From Micromussa lordhowensis (taxonomy: Eukaryota > Cnidaria > Anthozoa > Scleractinia > Lobophylliidae): 64,000 nt of DNA. Of the stretch, positions 23,401 through 31,170 are shown piece after piece. The notes beneath the pieces were generated by a model, which did not search any database, was not told where the DNA came from, and worked only from the letters and a program-made list of their open reading frames with translations. Every line of letters begins with the position of its first letter. The first letter of the stretch is position 1. The DNA lies in NCBI GenBank assembly GCA_964020085.1, contig OZ026601.1:27387418-27451417 (forward strand). The letters are read 5' to 3'. Position numbers and translations under genes: made by a program.

Positions 23401-25896
23401 CCTGATTCGCCGGGTTCGACACATACTTTAAAGCAGTTGTTATAGCAACATTTTTTGGTGGAACCGTCGCAATCCACGTCTAACATACACGCGTCTGAAT
23501 CCGACACACAAGGGCCTGGGGGCGGCAACAGTTGAGACGGACACGTGCCTGGCCGCGGAGTACCTGAAGGAAGAAACAACAGTGGGGAAAAAACTTACAG
23601 ATATAGTGTAGAACATCATACTAGCTCTAGCTCTTAGCTCTGCGTTATTTGCAGTACAGTGAAAATCGTCGAGCCGTGAAGGAGAACGTATAAACAAAAG
23701 GTGTCTCTGGAAACACATGATTAGATTGGCTAGATTACTAGACTAATTAAGCCGTGTTCACATTAGGCCTCGATTATGATCGAATTATAATCGAATTAAA
23801 TATGAAATGGGTTCACATCAACTAATTACAGTCCCTGATTATAATTGGATTACAATTACTTCAAACAACCCAAAGGGGGTTGTTTGAAGTAATTACAGTG
23901 CGTGATTGAACAAAATGGCGGACACGTGGTGGTTTGTCTCATCCGTTGTTGCTGTTTCAGACGGCATATTTTTCTTCTTTTAGCCTTGAAAGCTTCCTTT
24001 GCCTTTCTTCTGGCCTCCAAATGAAGTATTGCGGTGAACATCATGGCAGCTGTTCGATAGGGCGCCATTTTGTTTTCAACTTTAGATTGCGAGGTTGCCC
24101 TGCTTAGTTTATTTGAATTTTCGCTGATGTGAATAGAACCATAATTGAATAAAATCGAATGGAGTATGATAGATTGAATCGTAATTCAGTTGAATATAAT
24201 TAACATTTAGTGTGAACACGGCTTAATACTTGCACTAATTCAATTAATTAAGGACAAATAAAATGTTTTCCCGGAAGTGGCGTGCACTTGCTTTATTATG
24301 GAGGACTTCACTAAAAATTCTCTTCAAAAACTCTGTAGCTGATTTGACCGCACGGTCAGTCAGATCAACCAGGTATCATTTCAGTGAGATTTGAAGATCT
24401 GTGCGTTTTTATGAGCGTTATTAAGGTTTTCCTGCGCTAAGAGTGTTGGGTAAATGTGCCAAATGAAGGGCAAAAATTGAGGACACTGCAGGGATTTGGG
24501 TTCATTTGTTGTACCTGTGCCCGCGCCTCTGTTGTTATTGGACGGATCTCTGCAGCGTTGTCGACAGCCGTCGAAGCAGCACAAAGTCCCTGTTGGGCAC
24601 GTGCTGTTGTCAACACACATGTTTCTGAGTCCAATGAAACAGAGAAGATTTGTCGGTGGTTTTGGACAGGAGTCTGCAACAAAAAAGGCAATAGATTTAG
24701 CTAACAGTTCGGAATGAAAAAATAAAACTAGAGTGCAAAGGCCCTTAACTGAGAAAAAAAGAAAACTAATTTACATATGTCTGGCCAAGATATTTTGTGT
24801 AGAGCTTCTTTAAAGGGAGGGTTTCACGGTTCGGCGCATGTCTGTATTATTTATTCGCCTGTGCACGCTTTTTGGCACAGGCCCAGCTTTTCATTGCTCG
24901 GGTAATGACGTAGTCATTATTCGAGATATAGGTATGGGTGGAACAGGGCACTACTTCCTTCCTTCTGTCCGTCCTTCCATCGATTTCTACATCCGCTGAC
25001 CAGTATATAAAGCGGTGGCAGTCGCTTGCACCCAAGTCGGAAAAGATTTATTCACCAAGTGATTTGTTTCTGTGGCAATGTTTCTTATTCGTAGATCATT
25101 TCTGTACAGTCGACAGCGTTTGTTTTTAGCTTGAAGTTCTCGCCGGCTGTTAAACGAATTCAATGCTGTTCAATGGAAGTAGCGCCCTGTATGATTGACC
25201 TGATCGTAACACCAGGACACAAGTCGCATTTAAGCTTAATTATATACGATTATAAGGGAAAGACTTCAATGTTCATCGTCCTCGATTCGATTGTAAGGGA
25301 AAGTCTTCATCGGTTTTCCTTCGCAATCCTGTTTGACACTGGGCTCGAATAAGCCTAACATACTTTGAGTTCGAGAACGATCGATGTGCTTCAGTGATTT
25401 TTCATCGGAAAGCAAACGCTGTGTTTTGAAAAAACTAAGCATAAAGCTTCGACCGTTTCGCATCCATAATGGCGGTTGTATTTACCTCATGTAAGTAGTT
25501 GCGAAATGTTTACATTTTGTGATGTCTTACATGAAACAAAACAAAAAAACGCAAAAACTCTCGAGAGTGGGCAGTGCGGACTGGAAATCAGCTTTAATTA
25601 ATAGAACTCCACTCTCAGCCTTTCATATATAAATCCTTATCCGAGATCAGTGGCTCACAGTCACTTTGATTTGTAAGTTTGTGATCCACAAAATTGAAAA
25701 AAGCAAAGCATACTACTTGAGATTGCAGTTCAAAACATAAACTCGAGAATTGGCAACAATACTAGCAAAAGTGACAATAAAACCTAAATTAAAAAACAAC
25801 AACAACAACGACGACAATAGCAACAAAACTTAACTTACTTGGAGCCTGTGCAACAACGTGGCCGAGGAAAACTAGAAGTACAAAAAATATCCTCAT
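1217..25896 (-). CDS. Secreted multi-WAP-domain protein (13 WAP four-disulfide core domains), gene span
   Basis: This gene model has a signal-peptide exon followed by 13 WAP exons on the minus strand. Joined at the GT-AG borders I read, it gives about 778 residues with no frame break. Every internal exon is phase 1-1, so any exon can be skipped or duplicated in frame. Each domain keeps eight cysteines in the WAP order (C, C, C, C, CC, C, C). WAP domains are known as protease inhibitors, antimicrobial proteins and matrix or venom components; which applies here is unknown. Class 1 domains ([14 protein letters not shown]) and class 2 domains (RPGTCP/DECxxDxDC/KCCSNxC-like) alternate. Exons 1-6 resemble exons 8-13 in order. 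The 9.7 kb interval between exons 7 and 8 carries a transposon and another gene. Exon 7 has a stop just after its donor, so this could be two neighbouring genes. Confidence 0.8.
1568..1710. repeat. Foldback repeat, 'aacaattagaccc' family
   Basis: The ends read aacaattagaccc and gggtctaattgtt, with an interior of repeated palindromic 'cgggtcaatagccc' and 'ccctttcgggctacggg' units. The same family recurs at 3084-3188 and 3590-3696. It lies next to WAP exon 13. Confidence 0.8.
1756..1870. repeat. (ATT)n microsatellite
   Basis: Over 100 bases of nearly pure trinucleotide repeat with a few C interruptions. Confidence 0.95.
1949..2084. repeat. Foldback repeat with ~48 bp arms
   Basis: Bases 1949-1996 and 2037-2084 are near-perfect reverse complements. 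Both contain 'aaaattcagcctaa' or its complement and the 'gacctcag' motif. Confidence 0.85.
2085..2802. other. Intron sequence, nothing recognised
   Basis: AT-rich intron between WAP exons 12 and 13. Open frames are short and lack domain features. Confidence 0.5.
2803..2976 (-). CDS. WAP exon 12 (class 1)
   Basis: Acceptor ...tttttag before 2976, donor GTAAGA after 2803, phase 1-1, 58 codons. Reads [25 protein letters not shown]: eight cysteines. Closest to exon 5 (both have CHVGL). Read-through past the donor would give a short hydrophobic tail and a stop near 2756, a possible alternative end. Confidence 0.87.
3084..3188. repeat. Foldback repeat, 'aacaattagaccc' family
   Basis: Near-perfect hairpin bounded by aacaattagacccg and cgggtctaattgtt. 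First of three adjoining hairpins that fill most of 3084-3696. Confidence 0.85.
3190..3589. repeat. 400 bp foldback element with ~190 bp arms
   Basis: The ends are tagtatcacccaactagtcgg and its complement. The centre near 3390 repeats the same 'cacccaactagt' motif in palindromic form. The arms diverge in places. A single arm fragment also occurs at about 1508-1560. Confidence 0.85.
3590..3696. repeat. Foldback repeat, 'aacaattagaccc' family
   Basis: Third hairpin of the cluster, nearly the same as 1568-1710, directly abutting the 400 bp element. Confidence 0.85.
4177..4335 (-). CDS. WAP exon 11 (class 2)
   Basis: Acceptor ...tttgcag before 4335, donor GTAAGT, phase 1-1, 53 codons. Reads [36 protein letters not shown]. 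Closest to exon 4, with which it shares [13 protein letters not shown]. Confidence 0.9.
4345..4585. repeat. Degenerate CAGT/CAGA tandem repeat
   Basis: About 240 bases built from irregular 'cagtcagaca'-like steps and ending in 'cagacacacgg' steps. Lies in the intron just upstream of WAP exon 11. Confidence 0.8.
4655..4822 (-). CDS. WAP exon 10 (class 1)
   Basis: Acceptor ...catgtcag before 4822, donor GTAAG after CTG A, phase 1-1, 56 codons. Reads [30 protein letters not shown], then PEGFPSRLE. Closest to exon 3, which ends PKGFPSRIE. Confidence 0.9.
5305..5420. repeat. Foldback repeat
   Basis: The ends aacaattattccactcgcgc and gcgctcgtggaataattgtt form a hairpin. The tips resemble the 'aacaatta' family at 1568 and 3084. 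Confidence 0.8.
5597..5764 (-). CDS. WAP exon 9 (class 2)
   Basis: Acceptor ...cattcag, donor GTCAGT, phase 1-1, 56 codons. Reads [39 protein letters not shown]. Closest to exon 2 (both have PRPGTCPS and STKKCC). Only 209 bases of intron separate it from exon 8. Confidence 0.9.
5974..6141 (-). CDS. WAP exon 8 (class 1)
   Basis: Acceptor ...gttaaag, donor GTGAAA, phase 1-1, 56 codons. Reads [20 protein letters not shown], then [13 protein letters not shown]. Closest to exon 1 (CPKP, NL, IGLRN, CVD shared). First domain after the large interval that separates the two halves of the array. Confidence 0.9.
6566..6910 (+). repeat. tRNA-derived SINE
   Basis: The head at 6566-6639 keeps A-box (tagttcagttggtagagc) and B-box (gggttcgagcccc) promoter motifs, but the acceptor arms pair poorly. 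A ~250 base body follows, with 'gttaaagaacccacacac' and a 'ctgaggag' segment. Same strand as its Pol III promoter; lies in the intron upstream of WAP exon 8. Confidence 0.7.
7458..7847 (+). CDS. PB1-domain protein inside the transposon
   Basis: A 129-residue single-exon ORF starting 50 bases inside the left inverted repeat. Residues 1-95 look like a PB1 domain: a short beta start (LQLKIFYN), a basic region, the helix [12 protein letters not shown], an acidic loop [20 protein letters not shown] like the OPCA motif of type I PB1 domains, and a closing strand RLKINI. PB1 domains bind each other head to tail through acidic and basic faces. The tail (96-129) is polar. It might help the transposase or be a captured host gene. 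The acidic-loop match is the main evidence. Confidence 0.7.
   Translation: MLQLKIFYNIPQDDRCEVIFTEQAIETFEDLMQVIRAKIQSLEFIPDAELRVQYTDDENTLITLRANDSFLDAWRCASNVPGTAFRRLKINITWQPKSTPELISTKRQEIREGRHSETGGDSVKTKILH
7840..8215. repeat. TAAGAT/ATCTTA-rich segment
   Basis: Directly after the PB1 ORF stop, TAAGA or TCTTA pentamers occur about 16 times in both orientations within ~375 bases. Spacing is irregular, so this is not a simple tandem array. Confidence 0.6.
8216..10131. other. Transposon interior without recognised genes
   Basis: Open frames here are under ~110 residues and show no domain. A small hairpin at 9027-9068 (cattctgattgg and complement) and repeated 'attccgg' motifs at 8485-8600 are the only structure seen. 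Confidence 0.5.
10132..11307 (-). CDS. DDE transposase (Tc1/mariner-IS630 superfamily)
   Basis: The uninterrupted frame is 391 residues. An N-terminal helix-turn-helix region ([20 protein letters not shown], about residues 80-99) and a second DNA-binding part (about 120-185) precede the catalytic core. Candidate acidic residues are D217 in KFFDEAG, D306 in [11 protein letters not shown] and E344 in [11 protein letters not shown], giving 37 residues between the last two (DD37E; Tc1 is DD34E). The protein would bind the inverted ends and cut and paste the element. The first ATG (11307) lies inside the right inverted repeat; the ATG at 11199 ([11 protein letters not shown]) gives 355 residues and is more plausible because it lies just inside the repeat. 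No break is seen, so it may be active. Confidence 0.93.
   Translation of the reverse strand: MAVDFGAKRLRFWLRGLICQTKKVNACGHIPVRYLTMAYSVNRKGRSLIRGKAIDESLRGSIIDSIIVEGGDPASGFFPGRYSDVADRFRVSNQFVSKLWQRFCTTGEHLPPKKKSGNPSHIKPEDIQLVEFLKKEKPSLPYKSIKEVLENYSTLDGGTSLSAIGNATRNKLPEGPFTRKRLTKASAEKFTPANTVYCQQFLNTVSALPPEKLKFFDEAGVHTGTGNPVYGNSLRGEAAVEVISGNKKGPNVTLSLLCGLEGVLYANTVEGASDSTNFLNFFAEAGRVTTALGNPAIEFGDYIILDNCPTHRYETGNILQRWLLQMGAQIIYTPSLSPEFNIAEYVFNKMKTVLKREEFGRLLQENVHVAIYEALDLVTTEDMFGFYNFIL
11345..11846. other. Intron sequence with a short (AATA)n tract
   Basis: Contains AATA repeats at about 11454-11487. A 111-residue minus-strand open frame is low complexity across this tract and is not taken as a gene. 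Confidence 0.5.
11847..11972 (-). CDS. Exon 3 of RAG1-N-terminal-like gene
   Basis: Acceptor ...tgttctag before 11972, donor GTAAGT after 11847, phase 0-0, 42 codons without a stop. Reads [14 protein letters not shown], then [15 protein letters not shown]. It joins exon 2 in frame. I do not recognise a domain in this part. The donor implies at least one more exon to the left, which I could not find before the transposon; the insertion may have separated or removed it. Confidence 0.55.
11973..13206. other. Intron, nothing recognised
   Basis: AT-rich, no convincing exon, RNA gene or large palindrome seen. Confidence 0.5.
13207..13315 (-). CDS. Exon 2 of RAG1-N-terminal-like gene
   Basis: Acceptor ...attgacag before 13315, donor GTAAAT after GAG, phase 2 in and 0 out. 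Reads [18 protein letters not shown], then [18 protein letters not shown]. The phase fits exon 1 (ends ACA AG, giving Ser at the junction) and exon 3. Confidence 0.55.
13685..13979 (-). CDS. Exon 1 of RAG1-N-terminal-like zinc-binding protein, with an apparent frameshift
   Basis: The ATG at 13979 (context gagATGG) opens [21 protein letters not shown] second frame then carries [20 protein letters not shown] and [11 protein letters not shown] to a donor GTAATG at 13684. The combined pattern C-x2-C-G ... H-P-x2-C-x2-C matches the zinc-binding start of the RAG1 N-terminal region, which is known outside vertebrates in invertebrate genes and mobile elements. The two frames meet in a run of six A on the minus strand (13903-13908); one more A would restore a single frame. 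This is either a base-call error or an inactivating deletion. No RAG1 catalytic core is visible nearby. The family call rests on this short pattern only. Confidence 0.55.
14502..14564 (-). repeat. Degraded tRNA-like SINE fragment
   Basis: The minus strand reads 'ttgatagctcagttggtag', then 'agcactgcaccgg', as in the unit at 1043, but the T arm is decayed. Confidence 0.65.
14570..14715. repeat. Partial copy of the 26.2 kb foldback family
   Basis: Shares 'ataatttggttttatcaact', 'gttgataatgtgaattggcc' and 'caccgtaaa' with the left arm at 26204-26302, but the second arm is missing. Confidence 0.75.
14716..15848. other. No gene recognised
   Basis: Plus-strand frames of 72 and 125 residues occur here but show no domain or splice context that I can support. 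Confidence 0.45.
15849..15989 (-). CDS. WAP exon 7 (class 1)
   Basis: Acceptor ...cttaaacag, donor GTATGC, phase 1-1, 47 codons, the shortest of the array. Reads [30 protein letters not shown]. Reading through the donor gives Gly-Met-Gln then stop, so it may be a terminal exon of a first WAP gene. It has no partner in the second block. Confidence 0.87.
16258..16288. repeat. (GATT)n microsatellite
   Basis: About seven exact tetranucleotide units. Confidence 0.95.
16741..17000 (+). repeat. tRNA-derived SINE
   Basis: The head at 16741-16817 has A-box (ggcctcatggttagtgcg) and B-box (ggttcgagccctgg) motifs. The body has 'ttcttgggcaagacacttta', a sequence type common in metazoan SINEs, and ends near WAP exon 6. 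It is antisense to the WAP gene. Confidence 0.75.
17069..17263 (-). CDS. WAP exon 6 (class 2)
   Basis: Acceptor ...attgttttag, donor GTACAC, phase 1-1, 65 codons. Reads [34 protein letters not shown], then [11 protein letters not shown]. The partner of exon 13 (shared SDVDEC, CCSNGCY, GAAAG). Confidence 0.9.
17303..17416. repeat. Foldback repeat with perfect 44 bp arms
   Basis: Bases 17303-17346 and 17373-17416 are exact reverse complements (gttatttgccgtcgttggtc... and complement). It lies 40 bases upstream of WAP exon 6, close to its acceptor. Confidence 0.9.
17789..17918. repeat. Foldback repeat
   Basis: The ends gtggtataccttggaatatc and gatattccatggtataccac form a hairpin with interior mismatches. 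Confidence 0.8.
17941..18087. repeat. Foldback repeat, 'accatgccatagaaaatacag' family
   Basis: The arms ataccatgccatagaaaata and its complement enclose about 95 bases. It abuts the hairpin at 17789-17918. Confidence 0.8.
18601..18782. repeat. Foldback repeat with ~36 bp arms
   Basis: Left arm 18601-18636 and right arm 18747-18782 share ataaacaatagcctc and ggcgcgaaaatat or their complements. Confidence 0.85.
19161..19442. repeat. (ATTCA)n tract and two small hairpins
   Basis: A short 'attca' pentamer tract at 19161-19186, a small hairpin around 'ggctacgctactc' at 19201-19252, and a hairpin bounded by 'aaacaattag' and 'ctaattgttt' at 19355-19441 that shares its tips with the 3084 family. Confidence 0.7.
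19692..19859 (-). CDS. WAP exon 5 (class 1)
   Basis: Acceptor ...tcaccctag, donor GTACTG, phase 1-1, 56 codons. Reads [28 protein letters not shown]. Partner of exon 12 by CHVGL. Confidence 0.9.
19860..21743. other. Long intron, nothing recognised
   Basis: No exon, RNA gene or large hairpin that I can support in ~1.9 kb. Confidence 0.5.
21744..21935 (-). CDS. WAP exon 4 (class 2)
   Basis: Acceptor ...tttcttcag, donor GTAGGG, phase 1-1, 64 codons. Reads [35 protein letters not shown], followed by a Ser/Ala-rich linker. Partner of exon 11. Confidence 0.9.
22621..22782 (-). CDS. WAP exon 3 (class 1)
   Basis: Acceptor ...tttttgcag, donor GTATAT, phase 1-1, 54 codons. Reads [30 protein letters not shown], then PKGFPSRIE. 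Partner of exon 10. Confidence 0.9.
23384..23563 (-). CDS. WAP exon 2 (class 2)
   Basis: Acceptor ...cttccttcag, donor GTAACT, phase 1-1, 60 codons. Reads [38 protein letters not shown]. Partner of exon 9. Confidence 0.9.
23746..24227. repeat. MITE-like element with inverted ends 'attaagccgtgttcacatta'
   Basis: About 480 bases with ~20 base inverted ends. An internal perfect hairpin around 'ttgtttgaagtaatt' lies at 23856-23899, and GAATTATAAT-type sequence fills the flanks. No coding capacity. Confidence 0.8.
24515..24673 (-). CDS. WAP exon 1 (class 1, first domain)
   Basis: Acceptor ...ttgttgcag, donor GTACAA, phase 1-1, 53 codons. Reads [20 protein letters not shown], then [13 protein letters not shown]. 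Partner of exon 8. Follows the signal-peptide exon directly. Confidence 0.9.
25839..25896 (-). CDS. Signal-peptide exon of the WAP gene
   Basis: ATG at 25896 reads [19 protein letters not shown], a typical secretory signal, then donor GTAAGT leaving phase 1, which matches every WAP exon. A possible acceptor (tttctgtcag) at 25910 suggests a 5' untranslated exon further upstream. Confidence 0.87.
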
Positions 25897-26156
25897 AATG
25901 TTGGTTGACCTGACAGAAACGGAGAACAAAGTTTATATTTGCGAGACAATAACAAAAATCCCATTGAGAGAAACATTCCAGTGACAGCACTCAGACCACT
26001 TACCTGACCCTATTACCACAAGATATATTGGTATGTTTGAGAGGCAGACTACAATAAATGCGTGTGAAATGACGTACTTTTTGAAAAAAAATATCTAGGC
26101 CAATGAATTGCGATCTTTTTTCCAAACAAAGTTCACCTAAACGAATAAAGGGGGCA

Positions 26157-26193
<37 letters not shown>

Positions 26194-26203
26194 TATTACA
26201 AGA

Positions 26204-26401
26204 TAATTTGGTTTTATCAACTGGGTTGATAATGTGAATTGGCCACCGTAAAGAGATTCGGAAGCTGACGTTTCGAGCGTTAGCCCTTCGTCAGAGCGAA
26301 TCGATTCGCTCCGACGAAGGGCTAACGCTCGAAACGTCAGCTTCCGAATCTTTTTACGGTGGCCAGTTCACTTTATCAACCCAGTTGATAAAACCAAATT
26401 A
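26204..26401. repeat. 198 bp palindromic element with ~99 bp arms
   Basis: Nearly perfect hairpin centred on gagcgaatcgattcgctc (26294-26311). The arms carry 'gctgacgtttcgagcg' and 'gggctaacgctc'. Diverged relatives lie at 14570-14715, 47395-47560 and 62515-62650. Confidence 0.9.
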
Positions 26402-27319
26402 CAAAGTTCACCTAAAGACATTTGTTCCAGCAGACGCAAATACTAATAACGGTTTTTCCTTTTTTTTGTCCCCTTCCTACTTGATTGCATCTTTTTGAAC
26501 TCTCGTGTCCTCAAGCAAGTTCTGCTCAATAAAATCCCCCAAGGTCATTTTTCAATTGTTTTCTGGTTTGGTGGTTACACTTGACGGCAGTCAGACGAAT
26601 TTTGTGAAACAATTTCCACATTTTTTTAGGTCGTAAAGGTTATGTGTAGTTGACATATATTTTTAATTTAATCCTTTCCACAGTGGATCACGTTTCTACA
26701 ATACTTTACCAACCAGGGCGAAACCTTTGACAAACAAATTTCAATTTTCGAACAATAAGCCATTTTCCTAGCAGTATTTTTTCCATAGAACGAGCCAGTG
26801 TGGTTCTCTTTATAACTGAATGGCAAATTCAACCGGGACTTTTGCAGAACTACCCGGCAGAACTAACGAGCAGCGCTCTCGCGAGAGACTATGTGAGGAA
26901 ATGAAAAAAAAACGGGGTCATCTTAAGCTTGACAATGTTGGCGGATCAGTGTTATGGAAGAACTGACCTTGTATAGAGAAAATCGCTCAAGTCTTGAAGT
27001 TTTCTTTGAAAATTAGTCTTAAGAATCTCGTAAGAGCCACGGAGAGCAGCGAAACGCCTTTCAATTGGCTCGGTGACTCGCTCCGTTGCTCAAAGGTGAT
27101 AATCGGTCAATTTTGATATATCATTAGGGGAATAAAACAAAAAAAAGTAATTATTCTTTCCTAATCCTCGATTCGATTTCTTCTGTTTTATTCCTCTAAG
27201 CCTCGGAGCCAAGTTAGAATTTTTAATATTTGGTTTTCGCGCCAAAGTCAATAATAGAACGCTGGACATAGACATGGCCGATGAAATGAAATATAAACGC
27301 AGTATCATCGACAGGATAA

Positions 27320-27520
27320 ATAAATAAAAAATAAATAAATAAATAATATAAATAAAAATAAATAAGTAAATTATATTAATAACTAAAGGATATAAATTAA
27401 TAAATTATCTTAATAAATAAATTATATAAATAAATTAATTTATTAATTATATAATAATAAATGATTAATTTATTAATTATATTAATAAATACATATAATA
27501 TAAATAAATATTATATAAAT
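27320..27520. repeat. (AATA)n and TTAATTAT low-complexity tract
   Basis: About 200 bases of imperfect tetranucleotide repeat. Confidence 0.9.
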
Positions 27521-29352
27521 AACTAACTAGATAGATAAATGATATCAATAGTCTAAGCAGACATTATAGATAGATTAATAAAGTAAATAAGTAACAATTT
27601 CAGCTTTTGTAGCCGTCGTAAAAAAATATGTGTGATCTTTACTCTCCCGCACTGTTGGATGCAAGTAAATAATCCGTAAAACAAGTAAATAAAATTAAGA
27701 ACGGCTTTTCGAGAGGTAATCTTCACCTTTACAAAGACTACAAATGACCCGCTTATTGTCGAACGGCAGTGTATCAAACGGAAGCTCTTCAAAACCAACA
27801 GCAACATTGTTTTGACAGACACAGGAGCGGATGCACAAAATAATCAGTTAATACTCACAAGGTTTTGAAGATCATATATTCTTTTGAAAACGGAACGAAA
27901 TAAAAATCGAAACCTCGGAGAGTCCGAAGAGTATAATCGAAGTCATCTAGCACTGATGAAATCTGAATCTCGGAAAGGCTGTATAACAGAGCAACGCGGG
28001 AGAGCAATACACTCTTTAATCTACCCACTGGTCGCTGTTCATTAGAAATAATTCAGCTGAACGCAGAACTACGCCAGTTTTCTAGCATTCTAGCTTGGAT
28101 TGTCAGTCTACCAACATACCATAAATCTTCTCTTTTTACTTCAAGATTGTAGGAAAATCCGGAGACGCGCGATTCAAGGATTTGCAGCTCGTAAATTGGC
28201 CCCACAGTCTTACCGTATTTATATTTATCTCAGATATCCTCACCAAACCAGCCAAACGGTTGGAACGAACCCCGCTTCGGTGGCTAGCACAGCTTGTACC
28301 CCTCGTCCCTTTTCGAGCTTTCCTTGACTTCAAAGTGCAGTATCAACAATATCCTACGGGTGCAAACGAAGCATAGATTGGAGAAGTTCCAGACCGAGAC
28401 ATCGAAATTGGTAACGCGATATCTTCGCATATGAGAGTGTGAAAATTTATAATCTCTTTCCAGTGCACGTAATAGGAAGTGGTAGACTCGCGCCAAACAG
28501 GAGAGTCAGGATTTAGCTATCCTTTATCGACGTTCGCTAACCTCTTCCGAAACACCTGATAAATCGGACAAATTGAAATCGATACAAGACACAACGAAAC
28601 CCTGCGCTTGTATTTTAACGCTCAGTAACTGTTGATATCATGACAGAAGGTTATCTCAATCTTCACCACGGAGGTTATTGCAATCTTCTCCCTAACATTT
28701 TTTTTTCGTTTATTATGGCCTAAATTAGGGTGGGGAAGGAAAAGACCAGCTGGATTTCCTCGATGTTTAGGAGAAAATATCAAAATAGTTTTCACATAAA
28801 TTTGCCTTTAGACTAAACGCAACCTCTCCCCCAACCCCCCCCCCCCCCCCCATCCCCCTCCCGCAGTCATTCCAGGTTTGACTTAGTCGGTCGCGCGTCA
28901 CGTAAAAAACGCGCAAACGAACATGGACGCTCGAGAATGCGGGAAAGCGCGAAAATAGGGGGCCTAACTTCGCGACTCGCGATTCGTGACAACTCGTAGT
29001 CGAACCATGCCCAGTGGAGAGGACCTTCAGTTCTTCCGCGTGGATAAAAGTTGCTGTTAAGGTACTGTTGGGCAAGAGGTGCTGTCGACTTGGAAGAGTT
29101 CTGCTGAGCATGCGCTTGTAAGTTCTCTACAATCCCTAGGTCTTCCGAAACGAGTAGCACTGGGGACGAGAATGGGAACACTGACATCTTTTTGGCCTGT
29201 TGCGGGCCTTTCAAGGCATGACAATAGCCAGCGTAAAGTTAAAACTTTCACTCTTGCTTTTGTTTCAAGCAGCAAAGGAAAGTCTGCACGTAGGTTAGTG
29301 GGGTAGGGGAAGCTGCAGAAGCAAGATTTTAGCTCAGTCTTCAAGGTGTTAT

Positions 29353-29836
29353 AACAACGCCTTTTATAATATGGCTCTGTCTCACAAGGACTGGGAACTA
29401 CCAAATTCACAAATTTGATTGGCTGAAATCAGTATTGAAAGCGGTCTAGATTTTACCATCTAGAGCGGCAGCTAGACCGGTAATGTTTTGCAGTGAAAAA
29501 GTTGCAAACTAAAATGCAAAATCATTGACTATTTTCATCTAACAATATTTATTTATGGCAGTGCCAAAAAGCCCGGTAAGAAAAAAGTAAAGAGGACGAG
29601 CAAACTTTGGCAGAATTAAATTCAGCTCATCGCTGTTCGCAAGCAAAATGTCGGTTAGCACAAACCTGTTACATTAAACAAATTAAATTGTTCTTGTTTG
29701 CGCCATGTCAGTAAACATCTTATTAACCGAGCTCGGTCTGTATGGGAGAATCTTGATCTCGGTCGTGTGTACAAACCTAAGCCACGACCTCAGTCAAGAT
29801 TCTCCCATACAGACTGCTCGGTTGATAAGAGCTAAG
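29353..29836 (+). repeat. Dispersed repeat, copy 1, with hairpin end
   Basis: Its reverse complement lies at about 42963-43431. Shared motifs include 'tttgattggctgaaat', 'catctagagc' and 'agactattttcat'-type sequence. The right end forms a hairpin (29724-29828) with 'ggtctgtatgggagaatctt' in its arms. Confidence 0.8.
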
Positions 29837-29984
29837 TAAAATCGTCTTGGTACATGGTCTGAATTGCGCGCGCTAATAATCGGTGACGTGTGGGGAAATG
29901 GATTTTTTCCCCCACGCCCTTACACACATCAGCTCGTGATTTTACGTTATAGCGGCACCTGGCCTACTGTCCTCTGCTGTCGTT

Positions 29985-30105
29985 GTTTAGGATGTCACGC
30001 AACGCTCATCAGATGAGTTTTTTGGTAAGGGGGAGGGGGGTGGGGTAGGGGCTACGTGACATCCCAAGGAAGGGCTGCGGAGGAGACTAAACTTTTCCCT
30101 AGCTA
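29985..30105. repeat. Short repeat bounded by 'gatgtcacgcaacgctc' and 'acgtgacatc'
   Basis: A related short unit occurs at about 16056-16105 ('gtcacgcaacgctcagt', 'gctacgtgacaa'). Confidence 0.6.
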
Positions 30106-30359
30106 GTGTATGTAATAAATAGAGTTCGTTTGAAAAGCCTTTATATGGAATATAGTAGCCAACAGTGAGTCCTTGAAATTTTATGTTTTATTATTCTGCG
30201 TAGAGTCTCTCATACAGGAACTATCAACACTCCATTGTAAGCAACAGCTGATTTATTAATAATTCTAATATCCTTTAACTCTCATTAGCGAATAGTATCG
30301 CAAATTGACAGCTGCTTACTGCGTGATTAGTTTCTGCTGTGTGTAGAAATGCCCTTCAT

Positions 30360-31170
30360 TTGAAATGTACCCGGGGGACGCCTATATGAAAAGGTCGGGG
30401 ATGCCCGAAGTGTAACTTAGGGGTGTGAATGACGGGTTTTGGTCTCACTTAGGGTGTTCAGGAAAAAACGCCACTAATTTTAACGGTCAAGGCATCTTTT
30501 AGGGTTGCACTCGAAGAAGAAATGATAAACGCTGTTATGGGGTCAAATAAAGCTTGGACCACACCCAGATTGGTCTCTCTTAGGGGTTTCGTTCAATTTT
30601 TCTGGCGAGCATCCCCTGCAAATGCAAATACAAAATCTGATGAAATTAATGGCATTACATGTGCCTTGTAACATTCCCTGCTCCAGAAACGTCAAACTTC
30701 ATCTCGTCACTGCAGGTCTAGTGACTGAAAAGAAAGGTTGTTGGTGACTGACGTTTCGACAACCCGAATGCAATTCTAGATCAGATGACTTCTGCTCAGG
30801 TTGTCGAGATGACGGTCAACAACAACAGCTCTCTTTTAGAACTACTCTCACTCGGACGATCACACTTAACGAACTACTGATCCGGGGGAGGGAAAGAATC
30901 GAGATACTCGTCGTCTCTCTTAGGGATGTAAATCGAGGATTTTGGTCTCTCTTTAGGTATAGGGTGTTTAAGACGAAGAGCCTCTATTTTTAGCCATCAA
31001 ACTTTCTGTTAAGGTGCACTTGAGGAAATTAAAAACCGCTGTGATTTCCGTTTTAAGTGGTATATTTCAGGAGTCTAATAAGGCTCAAGTCATGCACTGA
31101 TTGGTCATCTTTAGGGGTTTTAATTCAAATGTTCCGACGAGCATGCCCAATATTTTTCATATGGGAGTTC
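30360..31170 (+). repeat. Two diverged copies of a 'ggtctctcttaggg' repeat
   Basis: The units at about 30360-30610 and 30905-31170 both contain 'ttttggtctc', 'tagggtgtt', 'aaaccgctgt'-like and 'ttaggggttt' in the same order. They are separated by sequence related to the 'gctgacgtttcga' family. Confidence 0.6.
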
